DNA of 64,000 nucleotides from Methylomonas albis (GTDB lineage Bacteria > Pseudomonadota > Gammaproteobacteria > Methylococcales > Methylomonadaceae), in contig NZ_JACXSS010000001.1 of NCBI RefSeq assembly GCF_014850955.1, positions 3,410,001 through 3,474,000 on the forward strand, written 5' to 3'. This document shows, in pieces, positions 55,634 to 64,000 of this stretch. The position numbers and the translations under genes were made by a program. The notes beneath the pieces were generated by a model that searched no databases, was not told the DNA's origin, and saw only the letters and a list, made by a program, of their open reading frames with translations. Position 1 is the first letter of the stretch, and each line of letters opens with the position of its first letter.

Positions 55634-55924
55634 TCAACGTCGGTAATCGCCTTTCAGTGGCGGAAAACTGCGGGCCTGCCGAGGTACGGTCAGGTGCTCT
55701 TGTATACCCAGCTTGATGCGTTCAATATCCAGCCGCAGCCAATCGTATTGAAATTGCAAGCGACCCGATTGATCCGCTTGAGCCTGCGCTTCAGCAATGA
55801 GCGGTTTCAAACCATCCAGCTCATGCATGAGCTTGGCCAAAGATGTCCGCTCTCCATCTAAATCGGCCAACACCGGCCATGGCAAACACAGTAGAATTAG
55901 CAAAAGCCGCGTATTGCAAAGCAT
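55634..55924 (-). CDS. RAQPRD-family ICE protein (TIGR01690)
   Basis: The 96-residue exported protein has a signal peptide (LLLILLCLPWPVLAD) and the family's helical core. Its RLQFQYDWLRLDIERIKLGI segment corresponds to the RAQPRD-type motif. Common in this ICE class and of unknown function. First gene of the lower transfer block after the 55925-57380 gap. Confidence 0.88.
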   Translation of the reverse strand: MLCNTRLLLILLCLPWPVLADLDGERTSLAKLMHELDGLKPLIAEAQAQADQSGRLQFQYDWLRLDIERIKLGIQEHLTVPRQARSFPPLKGDYRR

Positions 55925-56787
55925 TGAAACCCGCTCCTGACCTGGAATCGTTGGATCGCATTGTTTACAACAAGCACGCGAAAGCCTAGTTGAAACCCTT
56001 AGTCATGGCGCTAGGGTTTTATGGAAAGAATTTTTGGGGTACAGTTACCAGCTATGTTTGGGAATCAAGACGATAGAACGGAACCGACCGCATGATCTCA
56101 ATGTTCAGGAGCCGGAAGCTCAATGACCGGTATCCGGCGATGAATCTGAAGAACGGACGGTCGCTTGACGACCCCTATGTATAGTGCTCAACTATGTATA
56201 GCAGTAAATTACTATCGACGGCAAAACTTGGTTTCTCTGACACTTGAGCCAACCATCAGTCAATAAGCTTTACATAGTTTTGCCGCTGTTCTGACGGTGA
56301 AATTTACTCGCCTCAAGAGATTTTAATGAAATCTGCCTACCAACCAATTTTAATCTGGCTACCTGAGAGCTAATTGGGACTCTATGTTGATGCTTTCGCG
56401 CCTCATTAGTTGGCTGTCGCCATATATCAATACGAATGATGGTTGTCATCCGGTTGGTGAGAAATTGATACGGTTTCGACAAGCGTCAAAACTATGCATA
56501 GCGCACTTGTCAGTAATGTCTGGCCCCGCGTGGGTTGCAAATCGAGATAAATCGCTTCTACCCATAGTTGGGCACTATACATAGTGGCCGCTATGGATAG
56601 CTATCCATAGCGACCCTTTGCGGTCTGTCGCTCCATATAATCGAATGGCGGCAATTCGATCATCACCGACCATTGTTATTTATTGCTGGTATTGTTGCTT
56701 CTGTATTCATTCTTGAAATTCTGTTCCGAAATTAGGGTAAGCTTAGACGATGTGCACAACGCTAACCATCTCACTACCAATTAAGCA
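55925..56787. other. Non-coding gap in the transfer block, with a palindrome cluster
   Basis: An 860-bp AT-rich region without a gene I can support. From 56175 to 56612 it holds at least six copies of a CTATGnATAG-like palindrome. The promoter for the RAQPRD gene must lie at its left edge and that of the gene at 56788 at its right. Confidence 0.5.
56175..56612. repeat. Cluster of CTATGnATAG palindromes
   Basis: Copies at 56175-56184 and 56192-56201 (both CTATGTATAG, 17 bp apart), 56492-56501 (CTATGCATAG) and 56575-56584 (CTATACATAG). A perfect 24-bp palindrome at 56589-56612 is made of CTATGGATAG and CTATCCATAG with flanking CG. Such spacing suggests binding sites for a dimeric regulator or replication/transfer protein. 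Confidence 0.68.
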
Positions 56788-57060
56788 ATGGTCTGCAATT
56801 TCGAAATCCTTTTAATCATTAGCACTGGCTTGCTGTCGGGTATATTACTGGGCTTTCTTTTTCGAAATTCGGACGCCGAACGTGAACAAGCGTTTCATAT
56901 TGGCTATCATCATTGGGTATTGCGTGCCCTTTATGCGCCGATCTGGAGTCTGAGAGGCTTCTTATTCTTAATTTTATTCTTAGGCCTCATTTTCCTTATT
57001 TTCTGGTCTCCAGGACACTTACATTTGTTTGGTATTTTTCCGCTTCATGGCAATGATTAA
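56788..57060 (+). CDS. Small membrane protein, possibly truncated by an in-frame stop
   Basis: 90 residues with two helices (ILLIISTGLLSGILLGFLF and LRGFLFLILFLGLIFLIFW) joined by a charged loop. The stop TAA at 57058-57060 is followed in frame by 29 more open codons with a third helix and a basic end (VAIIVGVFIGWFFRYILWRR) before TAG. The original gene may therefore have been longer. No family recognised. Opposite strand to the transfer genes. Confidence 0.5.
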   Translation: MVCNFEILLIISTGLLSGILLGFLFRNSDAEREQAFHIGYHHWVLRALYAPIWSLRGFLFLILFLGLIFLIFWSPGHLHLFGIFPLHGND

Positions 57061-57380
57061 TCTATCCACAAAGTCGCGATAATTGTTGGCGTATTTATCG
57101 GCTGGTTTTTCCGATATATTTTATGGCGGCGCTATTTACGTTGGCTTTAGCAAATACGGATAGTCTCACATCGAATGACTGCTAAATGCAGGATTACTGT
57201 CGCTCGATGTGGGCAGCCCCAATGACTGAAGATGGCCGGATTAGTAAGGTCACCAGCGACCGCTTTGTAGACTTCAAGTTCGGAGAATCCGAATTTGTAC
57301 GACTGGCCTGTTTGAAGAAACCCTGCCGAAAATGAGTCGAGATTCAACATACGTCTTGAAACCTCGTTTACTTTACAACA
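57061..57380. other. Gap between the small membrane gene and the PFL_4697-family gene
   Basis: Apart from the possible read-through tail of the preceding gene (to about 57150), nothing with clear coding character. No hairpin terminator convinces me. Confidence 0.35.
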
Positions 57381-58127
57381 TTACAAATACTTCTTAAACA
57401 TCGAAGCCATCACCCTGACCGATAGCGCAAACAGTATTGCAAACGGCAATACGATCAGGTTGGGATGGAGACTGCTGGGAATGGCCAGATACAATATCCA
57501 GGGCAGTATCAATGCAGGATATAGCAGTTTTTTGGCCCAGTGATAGACAAACGAGCTTTCCCGCCCACCGCTCCATCGACGAATGTCACGCTGCACCAGG
57601 CCATCGATCAAACCCATCAACCCTAATAAAATAAACGCCGGCAGTGCCAGAATCAACACAGCCAGGCGTGCGGCAAACACTTGGGTAATTAGCATGGCGG
57701 CCAAGATATAATCCTGTGCCAGTTGATAATAGCGGCGTGAACGGTTTCTAAAGCTCCCGTCATCGACGCCCGGGGTCGGTTTGGCTAAGGCAATGATCAG
57801 GCTTTCGATGCCGGTTTTACGAAAGCTCAGGTCATAAAAATTATCGGCGAATCGCCTGGCAAACCGGGAGGGTTGTTCAACGATGACACTGCGGCGAAAG
57901 TCGGTATTCAGCACACTGAGCTCTTGTTCCAGCATGGCTTGACTGTGCCGGGTGCCAGGCTCATCCCAAAAACCGGTCGCCATACCGATCCATTCGGTGG
58001 CAATGGAAAAGCCTAAGGTCATGATCAGAAAGATCAGCGCTTGCAGCAGTTTTGTCAGCAGTTTGACCAGTATGCCCTGCTCTGCGGCTTGCTGAGCCGA
58101 ATGACGCTGCAGGGTTTGGGTCGCCAT
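57381..58127 (-). CDS. PFL_4697-family (TIGR03747) ICE membrane protein
   Basis: The 248-residue protein has four main helices: LLQALIFLIMTLGFSIATEW, MLITQVFAARLAVLILALPAFILLG, LLYPALILPWILYLA and LIVLPFAILFALSVRV. The GLIDGLVQRDIRRWSGGRESSFVYH motif is typical of TIGR03747. It follows traD by one base. Inner-membrane partner in transfer, exact job unknown. Confidence 0.9.
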   Translation of the reverse strand: MATQTLQRHSAQQAAEQGILVKLLTKLLQALIFLIMTLGFSIATEWIGMATGFWDEPGTRHSQAMLEQELSVLNTDFRRSVIVEQPSRFARRFADNFYDLSFRKTGIESLIIALAKPTPGVDDGSFRNRSRRYYQLAQDYILAAMLITQVFAARLAVLILALPAFILLGLMGLIDGLVQRDIRRWSGGRESSFVYHWAKKLLYPALILPWILYLAIPSSLHPNLIVLPFAILFALSVRVMASMFKKYL

Positions 58128-58128
58128 G

Positions 58129-60183
58129 TCAGCCTGCCCACCAATGGTCGTTGGTCATATAGCGGCGCTGCATTTCCGTGACCACTTCCTGCAGGTTTTT
58201 CGGCAACAGTGCATCGTTGGCTTGGGTCGGCAACGGGATGCGGATTTTCCACAGATTGCCGCCCTCCAGCAAGGCAAAAGCCTGGCCTTTGGGCAAGGCC
58301 ATCACGGTGGCCGGTGAGATCATCGGCATTTCGGTGACGGAAATGCGGTCCTGGTTTTGCGAGGTAAAATCGATGGGGGAATTGGGATCGGCCGAATCGT
58401 TGACGCCGGATACTTCCATCAGTGTGCTGATGTTACAGGTGTCGATTTGGTTGGTGAGCATTTCGGCGGTGGCCAGTTCTTTGACCCGCAGCATGATCAG
58501 GGTATTGAAGTTGCCGGCCACCTGCCCGGCTTTGGCTTTGTTGCCGATGCGGGCTTCCACATCCGACCAGGTTTGGGTATAGGCCGTGACTTGAAAGCCC
58601 GAGCCGCCGGCCTTGTTGAGCAAGGGAATAAATTCGTCGCCGATCAATTCGTTGAATTCGTCGGCATGCAAGGATATCGTCGGCAGGCCATGAGTTTTTA
58701 CCGCGTCCGGCAGACCGTGGTCGGTGCCGTGTTTGTAGATTTCGCCTGAGACGGACACCAGATCGGCAAACATGGAATTGCCGACCGCGGACGCGACCGC
58801 CATATCCGATAGGGCATCCAGCCCGACATAGACGATGCCTTGCCGGCGAATGATTTGCCGCCAGTCGATGATGGGCCGGGTGTCGGCGATATCGGTGTAG
58901 TCCGGCGAGATCAGCGCCGCGGTTTTGCCGGTAATCAGTTTTTCCATCAACGGCAATAACGATGCGACAATTTTATCGAAATAAGTCTTATCGTATTCGA
59001 AAGCTGAGCGCAGCCCATCGGCGACGGCATCGTAAAAGCCATTGTCTTTGACATAGCGCACCAGGGCTATCACCTCCGGCGAGCGGCCTTTGAGGGCGAA
59101 CGGTAAATCGCGTTCGTTGATGGCGGCGGCGATGCGCTGTACCTGTTGCTCCCAGTCCGGCGGCGCCACGTCCGGCAGCCATTGCCGGTAGTATTCGGTC
59201 AACAGCGGCTCTATATGGGTGATATAGCGGGTAATCAATTTATAATCCGGGCGTTTGCCCATTTTGACCAGCGCCACGGCAATCATATTGGTAAAGCGCC
59301 AGGCAAACTCCCGGAACGCCGCCGAATTGCCGCTGCTGGGCAAGGAATTGGTCAAGCGGGTAGCCACTTCGGTGATGCGGGAAAAATTACCAATGGCGTT
59401 ATAGCGGCAGGAAATCTCCGGATAGCCCAGATGAAAAATGTACAGTACCTGGCTTCGGCCAGCCCGTTTGGCTTCTGCGACCATGCGTTTCATCAGATCG
59501 GCATCACCTTTCGGATCGAACACGATCACGGTATCGCCGCGGGCGATATCCTGAGTGATCAAAAGTTCGGCCAGCCGGGTTTTGCCGACCCGGGTGGTAC
59601 CCAGCACCAGGGTATGCCCGACCCGTTCGCGCAAATCCATGGTGACCGGCTGCTCTTCGAGTTCCACGGCATGAATCTGCGGTTTGCCGCCAAGCGGCGG
59701 TAACGGCGCGACCGGGTTCCACCAGGCAGGACGTTGCATCAGTTTGGCCAATGGCTGCAACATCGGCGACGATTCCCAGCGACGCTCCAGGCGCCGAGCC
59801 AGTTGATAGGCAAAGGACGGTTCGATATAGCGCCGCGCTTTAGGATGCAAAGTATCGCGTAGCCGCTGGGTGTGTTTTTGCTGCCACAAAAAGCCTTTGC
59901 CCAAAAACAAACGCTGCCGGCTGACCGGAATGTCTTTCGCCGCGATGTCATAGCGCGGCAGCTTGCGCATGTTGCGTTGATAACGCAAGACGAATAACGC
60001 TTGCCGGGTTCTGATCAAACCGAGCAGCGTCAATATGCCAGCCGTGGCATATCCCACCGAGGGCGTCATCATGACAGCCCAGGGCGCCAGACCGGCCAGC
60101 AACGCACAAGCAAAAGCGCAAACTGCCGACCACAGTTCGACCGGCGGCCGCAGCAAGGCTTCGATCGGATACTGGGACTTCAT
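58129..60183 (-). CDS. traD: TraD type IV coupling protein (TIGR03743)
   Basis: The coupling protein links the relaxase-DNA complex to the secretion channel. The 684-residue protein has two N-terminal helices, Walker A (VLGTTRVGKTRLAELL) near residue 210 and a Walker B-like SLHADEFNELIGDEF near residue 500. An ITAYTQTW-like segment (QVTAYTQTWSDVEAR) follows. The family start KSQYPIEALLRPPVELW is complete. ATGA overlap with the previous gene. Confidence 0.95.
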   Translation of the reverse strand: MKSQYPIEALLRPPVELWSAVCAFACALLAGLAPWAVMMTPSVGYATAGILTLLGLIRTRQALFVLRYQRNMRKLPRYDIAAKDIPVSRQRLFLGKGFLWQQKHTQRLRDTLHPKARRYIEPSFAYQLARRLERRWESSPMLQPLAKLMQRPAWWNPVAPLPPLGGKPQIHAVELEEQPVTMDLRERVGHTLVLGTTRVGKTRLAELLITQDIARGDTVIVFDPKGDADLMKRMVAEAKRAGRSQVLYIFHLGYPEISCRYNAIGNFSRITEVATRLTNSLPSSGNSAAFREFAWRFTNMIAVALVKMGKRPDYKLITRYITHIEPLLTEYYRQWLPDVAPPDWEQQVQRIAAAINERDLPFALKGRSPEVIALVRYVKDNGFYDAVADGLRSAFEYDKTYFDKIVASLLPLMEKLITGKTAALISPDYTDIADTRPIIDWRQIIRRQGIVYVGLDALSDMAVASAVGNSMFADLVSVSGEIYKHGTDHGLPDAVKTHGLPTISLHADEFNELIGDEFIPLLNKAGGSGFQVTAYTQTWSDVEARIGNKAKAGQVAGNFNTLIMLRVKELATAEMLTNQIDTCNISTLMEVSGVNDSADPNSPIDFTSQNQDRISVTEMPMISPATVMALPKGQAFALLEGGNLWKIRIPLPTQANDALLPKNLQEVVTEMQRRYMTNDHWWAG

Positions 60184-60671
60184 TGTTCGATCCGCGACGC
60201 CGTGATCAACACCGGGTAATGCTGCAGGGCTAATTGCACGGCAATGGCATCGCCGGCCAGCGGATGGATCTCCAAGCCGCCAGCGGCGTTTTGCAACTGC
60301 TGTAATTGCGCCTGGGTTTCGACATTGACCGCCAGACCGACGGCGTTGATCTGCTTAAGTTGGGCATGATGTAACAACAACCAACGCATCGACAAAGGAT
60401 CGGCACCTACTATGAACATAGGGCGGTCCAGATAAGGCCGGTCTATGGTGCGCGACTCTACCTTTCCCGGCGACATCGACGGAGTTTTGACCGGCAAAGC
60501 ATCGATTTGCACATCAAAGTCAACGGCGACCGGTGTTTGCAGATGCAGTGTCTGCGGCTGATGAGGCAAGCGCGTGGTGCGGCCGCTGTCAAAAATCACC
60601 ACCGGTTCCGCCATACTAAGCAAAGGCGAACTGATTAATAGAACACCACAGACGGTCAGCTGATACCGCAT
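60180..60671 (-). CDS. PFL_4695-family (TIGR03765) ICE protein
   Basis: From ATG 60671 (GGAG site) the protein has 163 residues with a signal peptide (VCGVLLISSPLLSMA). Family motifs are VIFDSGRTTRLP, PMFIVGADPLSMRWLLLH and HYPVLITASRIEQ at the C-terminus. It lies directly before traD, as in related ICEs. Function unknown. Confidence 0.92.
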   Translation of the reverse strand: MRYQLTVCGVLLISSPLLSMAEPVVIFDSGRTTRLPHQPQTLHLQTPVAVDFDVQIDALPVKTPSMSPGKVESRTIDRPYLDRPMFIVGADPLSMRWLLLHHAQLKQINAVGLAVNVETQAQLQQLQNAAGGLEIHPLAGDAIAVQLALQHYPVLITASRIEQ

Positions 60672-60858
60672 GACGGCTAACTCCAGGCTTTTACACGACT
60701 GCATTCTTATTCAAGCGCGCCTTACAACCCACCGGAAACCCTATCTCAATGATTCAGGGTTTTCTCTGAAGCGATCTTGCCCAGGATAGGAACAGCCGAC
60801 TTTGAACGATTACAAGCATGACAATAGATCTCCTTAATCAACCGTTAGGAGTTTTGTA

Positions 60859-61482
60859 ATGAACTCAGAAAACTCAATCGTGGGACATTCCCCCTGGAAC
60901 AAAGGCAAGTTAATTGGTCAGAAATCGCCGTTAAAGCTGAAGGAAATCTGGGCCATACGCATTCGTTTGCAGATGTCCAAAAACACACGCGAACTTGCGT
61001 TATTCAATCTTGCTATCGATAGCAAACTTCGCGGATGCGATCTGGTGAAGCTGAAAGTCTGCGATATTGCTCAAGCGGGCCGAGTCTCGTCGCGCGCAAT
61101 CATCATGCAACAAAAAACGCATAGACCAGTACAATTCGAGATCACAGAGCAAACCAGAGACGCTTTGGCAAATTGGATTAGCCAGGCTCAACTGAAATCC
61201 GATGAGTATCTTTTTCCGAGTCGGATTCATGAATCGCCGCACCTTTCAACGCGGCAATACGCTCGCATAGTCGAACATTGGGTGACATCGATTGGCCTTG
61301 ATCCGGCTGCTTACGGCACCCATTCGATGCGCCGGACCAAAGCGACCTTGATTTACCGTCGAACCAAAAATTTGCGGGCAGTTCAACTGTTGTTGGGTCA
61401 TACTAAACTTGAAAGTACTGTGCGATATCTAGGCATTGAAGTTGACGATGCTTTGGAGATTTCAGAGCAAACAGAAATTTAG
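60859..61482 (+). CDS. Short tyrosine recombinase (FimB/E-like size)
   Basis: The 207-residue protein contains the catalytic domain of tyrosine recombinases but no full N-terminal core-binding domain. It has Arg in SKLRGCDLVKLKV, Lys in QQKTHRPVQF, HSMRR and LLGHTKLESTVRYLG with the terminal Tyr nucleophile. Such short integrases are similar in size to FimB/FimE. A TAGGAG site lies 7-9 bases before the ATG. Whether it moves this island, the ICE, or inverts DNA cannot be told. Confidence 0.85.
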   Translation: MNSENSIVGHSPWNKGKLIGQKSPLKLKEIWAIRIRLQMSKNTRELALFNLAIDSKLRGCDLVKLKVCDIAQAGRVSSRAIIMQQKTHRPVQFEITEQTRDALANWISQAQLKSDEYLFPSRIHESPHLSTRQYARIVEHWVTSIGLDPAAYGTHSMRRTKATLIYRRTKNLRAVQLLLGHTKLESTVRYLGIEVDDALEISEQTEI

Positions 61483-61602
61483 TGAACGAAACCCGTGGTG
61501 ACCGCAAAACCTGTGGTCGCCACTCTTTACACGCCGATTCGTTTTGTTTCGTTGGTAATCTTATCGCTAGGGATTACTGCGTAAGCAATGGGAGATGTCG
61601 AA

Positions 61603-62145
61603 ATGCCGACGATGCCAATTAGCCGGGCATTCACCTTAATTGAATCAGGCCCCGTTGTTCTCGTGACAACATTTGACGGGCTGAAAAATAATATCATGAC
61701 CATTTCCTGGACCATGGTGATGGATTTTACCCCGCGCTTTGCCATCACGACGGGCCCTTGGAATTATTCGTATCATGCAATCGAAAGCACCAAAGAATGC
61801 GTCATTGCTATTCCCACTCTAGATCTGATCGATCAGGTCGTTGGGGTGGGTATTTGTTCCGGCGCGAAGACGGATAAATTTGCAAAATTCGGACTGACAC
61901 CGATGAAGGGAATGCACGTGGGAGCACCTTTAATTAAAGAATGCCTGGCAAATATTGAATGCCGGGTTATTGATTTGGTCGAAAAGCATAACATCGTCAT
62001 CCTTGAAGGCGTTGAAGCTTATTTTGATGGCGACCGAGAAGAACAACGCACCTTACACGCAGTCGGTGACGGTACATTCATAGTGGATGGCAACCGGTTG
62101 GATAGAAGGGAATTGATGCGTTCGAAACTACCAAAAGGGATTTAA
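61603..62145 (+). CDS. Flavin reductase-like FMN-binding protein
   Basis: The protein has about 180 residues in the flavin-reductase-like split-barrel family: SGPVVLVTTFDGLKNNIMTISW at the start, FTPRFAITTGPWNYSYHAI and ECRVIDLVEKHNIVILEGVEAYF. These enzymes use FMN to reduce flavins or ring compounds. The ATG at 61603 has GGGAG upstream; 61588 is an in-frame alternative. In the plus-strand island with the recombinase. Confidence 0.85.
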   Translation: MPTMPISRAFTLIESGPVVLVTTFDGLKNNIMTISWTMVMDFTPRFAITTGPWNYSYHAIESTKECVIAIPTLDLIDQVVGVGICSGAKTDKFAKFGLTPMKGMHVGAPLIKECLANIECRVIDLVEKHNIVILEGVEAYFDGDREEQRTLHAVGDGTFIVDGNRLDRRELMRSKLPKGI

Positions 62146-62260
62146 TCCTACATACCTCTTGGCTGACCTATCACTTTTATCCCCAAAACTTGTGGATAAC
62201 TTTGTGACAACCCGGTGACAAATCGCCCTAAGCTGCCGTCAGACAACAAGGACGCTTAAA

Positions 62261-62488
62261 TTGACTAAGAATTGGCCAGCTCTAAAACTCGAACTGACGA
62301 CCCCGCCCGCCACAATTCCGGAAACCGTTGAACACCTGCTTTTAGTTGTTAGCAACGAAGACAAGTTGGCCATTGCCGCCATGAATGAGGAAGACTTGTA
62401 CAATCTGCACTTCACGCTTAGTCCGGCGATCCAGAATGGCAGACTAAACCAGATTGACAGCTATTTGCGGGCAGCGTGCGGTACTTAA
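62261..62488 (+). CDS. DUF6794-like small protein
   Basis: 75 residues starting with TTG. The pattern PETVEHLLLVVSNEDKLAIAAMNEEDLYNLHFTLSPAIQN resembles DUF6794. No function known. From its end to 62697 I see no gene. Confidence 0.65.
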   Translation: MTKNWPALKLELTTPPATIPETVEHLLLVVSNEDKLAIAAMNEEDLYNLHFTLSPAIQNGRLNQIDSYLRAACGT

Positions 62489-62697
62489 GTATTCGTAGCG
62501 TTTGGTGGCAAGCATTACTCATCTCGGTAGTAGCGGTTATAACCATTGTAGAGAGCTTGCCTAAGGGCTGACAATGCGTCAATTGGCGCATAATCCGTTT
62601 AACGTATGGCAACCAAGCCTGCCAAGATGATGCTGGCGTTGGCGTCAAAGCCGTGCCTACAATGACCGTCTTCGGTTTTCTATCTTGAGCTAAATTC

Positions 62698-63330
62698 ATG
62701 AATACAATGATACCGGCACCGCGTTTGTTCTATATCCATGACCCGATGTGTAGCTGGTGCTATGCCTTCAGTGCCAGCTTGCAAGCTTTGCAACAAGACT
62801 TGCCTGCCTCTATCGAGTTTGTGTATTTGCTGGGCGGTTTAGCGCCGGATACCCGCACACCGATGCCGTTGGACATGCAAGAAGCGATACAAAAGACTTG
62901 GCGCCGTATCGAAACTACGGTGCCTGGAGTTGTGTTTAATTTTGATTTCTGGCGCTTGAACACACCAATACGTTCAACCTATCCGGCTTGCCGGGCGCTA
63001 TTAGCAGCCAGGCGGCAAGGTGCTGACTGTGAGACTCGGCTACTGAGCGCCGTTCAGTTAGCGTATTACCAGCAAGCCAAAAATCCTTCGCTGCTCCCTA
63101 CCCTACTAGCCTGTGTCTCCGAAATTGGTTTGGATAGTGAGGCGTTTAACCAAGATCTACTCAGCCCGGCAATCGAGCTTGAGTTACAGCAGGAGATTCA
63201 AGCGGCACGTGCAATGGACGTAGCCGCCTATCCCTCCTTGCGATTATTACTGGGAGATAGACAAATCACGATCAATATTGATTATGTCGATCATCGCAAA
63301 ATGCTGGCTGAGATTGCGCACAATCTGTAA
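62698..63330 (+). CDS. DsbA-family thioredoxin-fold protein
   Basis: The 210-residue protein has the thioredoxin-fold active site DPMCSWCYAF (CxxC at 18-21) near the N-terminus and no signal peptide. It is therefore probably a cytoplasmic, FrnE-like DsbA relative. A cis-Pro region is in AYPSLRLLLGD. It ends 31 bp from the convergent transglycosylase gene. Some ICEs carry a DsbC for pilus assembly; this cytoplasmic protein would not replace it directly. Confidence 0.87.
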   Translation: MNTMIPAPRLFYIHDPMCSWCYAFSASLQALQQDLPASIEFVYLLGGLAPDTRTPMPLDMQEAIQKTWRRIETTVPGVVFNFDFWRLNTPIRSTYPACRALLAARRQGADCETRLLSAVQLAYYQQAKNPSLLPTLLACVSEIGLDSEAFNQDLLSPAIELELQQEIQAARAMDVAAYPSLRLLLGDRQITINIDYVDHRKMLAEIAHNL

Positions 63331-63361
63331 TGTGGTTGGGTTATAAGTGCCCCGAATCTGA

Positions 63362-63949
63362 TTATTCACTTCGTAACTGTGCCATGCGTTTGACTACCCT
63401 TTGCGCATAGTGTTTGGCACGTTCTTGCTGCTTAGTTTTACTACCCGGTGAATGATAACGGCCAATGGCCGTTTTCCAGGTGCCGGTTTTTTGGTATTCG
63501 AGCTTAAGTATCCGGGCGCCGGTACGGGTATTGTGAAAGGGTTCCAGGGCTTGCCAGGGGGAACCCAATTGTTCCCGGTGATAACGCCAATTGACTTGCA
63601 TGATGCCGATATCGATTAAATCGACACCTTGTTGCAGATATTCCGTTAGACCTTGCCAGGCAGCCAGCCGGGTTGGATAACGCTGGGCTTTGCCGGCCAC
63701 GTTCAGAGTCCACGGCCAGGGCCTCAGCTTGCCGCTACGCAGTTTTTGGCCGCTTTCGGTGACGGCAACGCTATACAGCACTTCGGCCGGCAGTCTGTGT
63801 TCACCGGCGATAAGCTGAAAATTTGCCGGGATACCGTCCTTGGCCCAGCTTGCAGGGGTCCAGCTACAGAGTAAGGCCGCTATCATCGCGCCAATCGGGC
63901 TTGGTAATGCCGATCGGTATAAGGATGGTTTTGCAGAAACGATCGTCAT
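63362..63949 (-). CDS. ICE lytic transglycosylase (SLT domain)
   Basis: From ATG 63949 (AGGA site 6 bases upstream) the 195-residue protein has a signal peptide ending WTPASWAKD and an SLT-type domain. The catalytic Glu is in YSVAVTESGQKL near residue 60, followed by VDLIDIGIMQVNW and a C-terminal GRYHSPGSKTKQQERAKHYAQRV. It opens the cell wall for the transfer apparatus. The frame is open to the window edge through a GTG at 64000, but the signal peptide fits the ATG start. Confidence 0.88.
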   Translation of the reverse strand: MTIVSAKPSLYRSALPSPIGAMIAALLCSWTPASWAKDGIPANFQLIAGEHRLPAEVLYSVAVTESGQKLRSGKLRPWPWTLNVAGKAQRYPTRLAAWQGLTEYLQQGVDLIDIGIMQVNWRYHREQLGSPWQALEPFHNTRTGARILKLEYQKTGTWKTAIGRYHSPGSKTKQQERAKHYAQRVVKRMAQLRSE

Positions 63950-64000
63950 CGTCGTCCTAAACCGGCACTCTGTCATCTGTTGCGATTTGCTTGGTTTCAC

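Noticed and set aside
56175..56612. Possible CRISPR array because of repeated short palindromes
   Set aside because: Repeats are 10 bp, unevenly spaced, with no constant-length spacers and no cas genes in the window.

Overview
The window looks like part of a large integrative and conjugative element (ICE) of the PFGI-1/pKLC102-like (GI-type, TIGR037xx) family in a gammaproteobacterium. Gene content and moderate GC would suit a Methylococcales-type environmental host, but no chromosomal marker gene, tRNA or attachment site is visible, so this is inference. Nearly every gene is accessory or mobile.

Region 1 (1-15173, minus strand) is a defence island. It holds a complete type 1 BREX gene set in canonical order: brxA, brxB, brxC, pglX, pglZ, brxL. 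A vapBC-type toxin-antitoxin pair sits between brxC and pglX. After brxL come a PIN-domain protein and the start of a KAP-family NTPase that leaves the window. brxL carries a one-base frameshift near its 3' end. A DUF3800 gene and a WGR-domain gene follow at 15379-16744.

Region 2 (16748-39090) is a nested transposon structure. A 21,366-bp Tn402/Tn5053-family transposon spans 17470-38835. It has 25-bp terminal inverted repeats (one mismatch), a perfect 5-bp target duplication (CCGGT), and intact tniA, tniB and tniQ with a resolvase and res site. It inserted into the res site of an older relative: the older tniR survives on the left (16748-17368), and half of the res plus a decayed tniQ 3' end survive on the right (38836-39090). 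The cargo is an arsenosugar-biosynthesis gene cluster (19704-30360): a PiT transporter, an aquaglyceroporin, ArsM, an ECF sigma factor and its zinc-finger anti-sigma factor, a DUF3047 protein, radical-SAM ArsS, an NrtS-like protein, a TVP38-flavin disulfide reductase fusion, two arsenosugar-type glycosyltransferases and a sterol-desaturase-like enzyme. A secreted protein of unknown function, a vanadium-type haloperoxidase/PAP2 protein and an intact IS1182 element are also carried.

Region 3 (39250-64000) is the ICE backbone: an IHF/HU-like protein, a MobH relaxase and, on the minus strand, a tightly overlapping type IV secretion gene block. That block runs from a lytic transglycosylase and TraD through the TraC/VirB4 ATPase to the TraG N-terminal protein. 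The PFL_4711-family gene has a frameshift of the same type as brxL. Two interruptions break the block. One (55925-57380) contains a cluster of CTATGnATAG palindromes and a small membrane-protein ORF. The other (60859-63330) carries plus-strand genes for a short tyrosine recombinase, a flavin reductase, a DUF6794 protein and a DsbA-family protein.

The most interesting system is the nested res-hunting transposon, which combines an arsenosugar pathway with its own sigma/anti-sigma pair, next to a BREX island that may have been the cargo of the older transposon.
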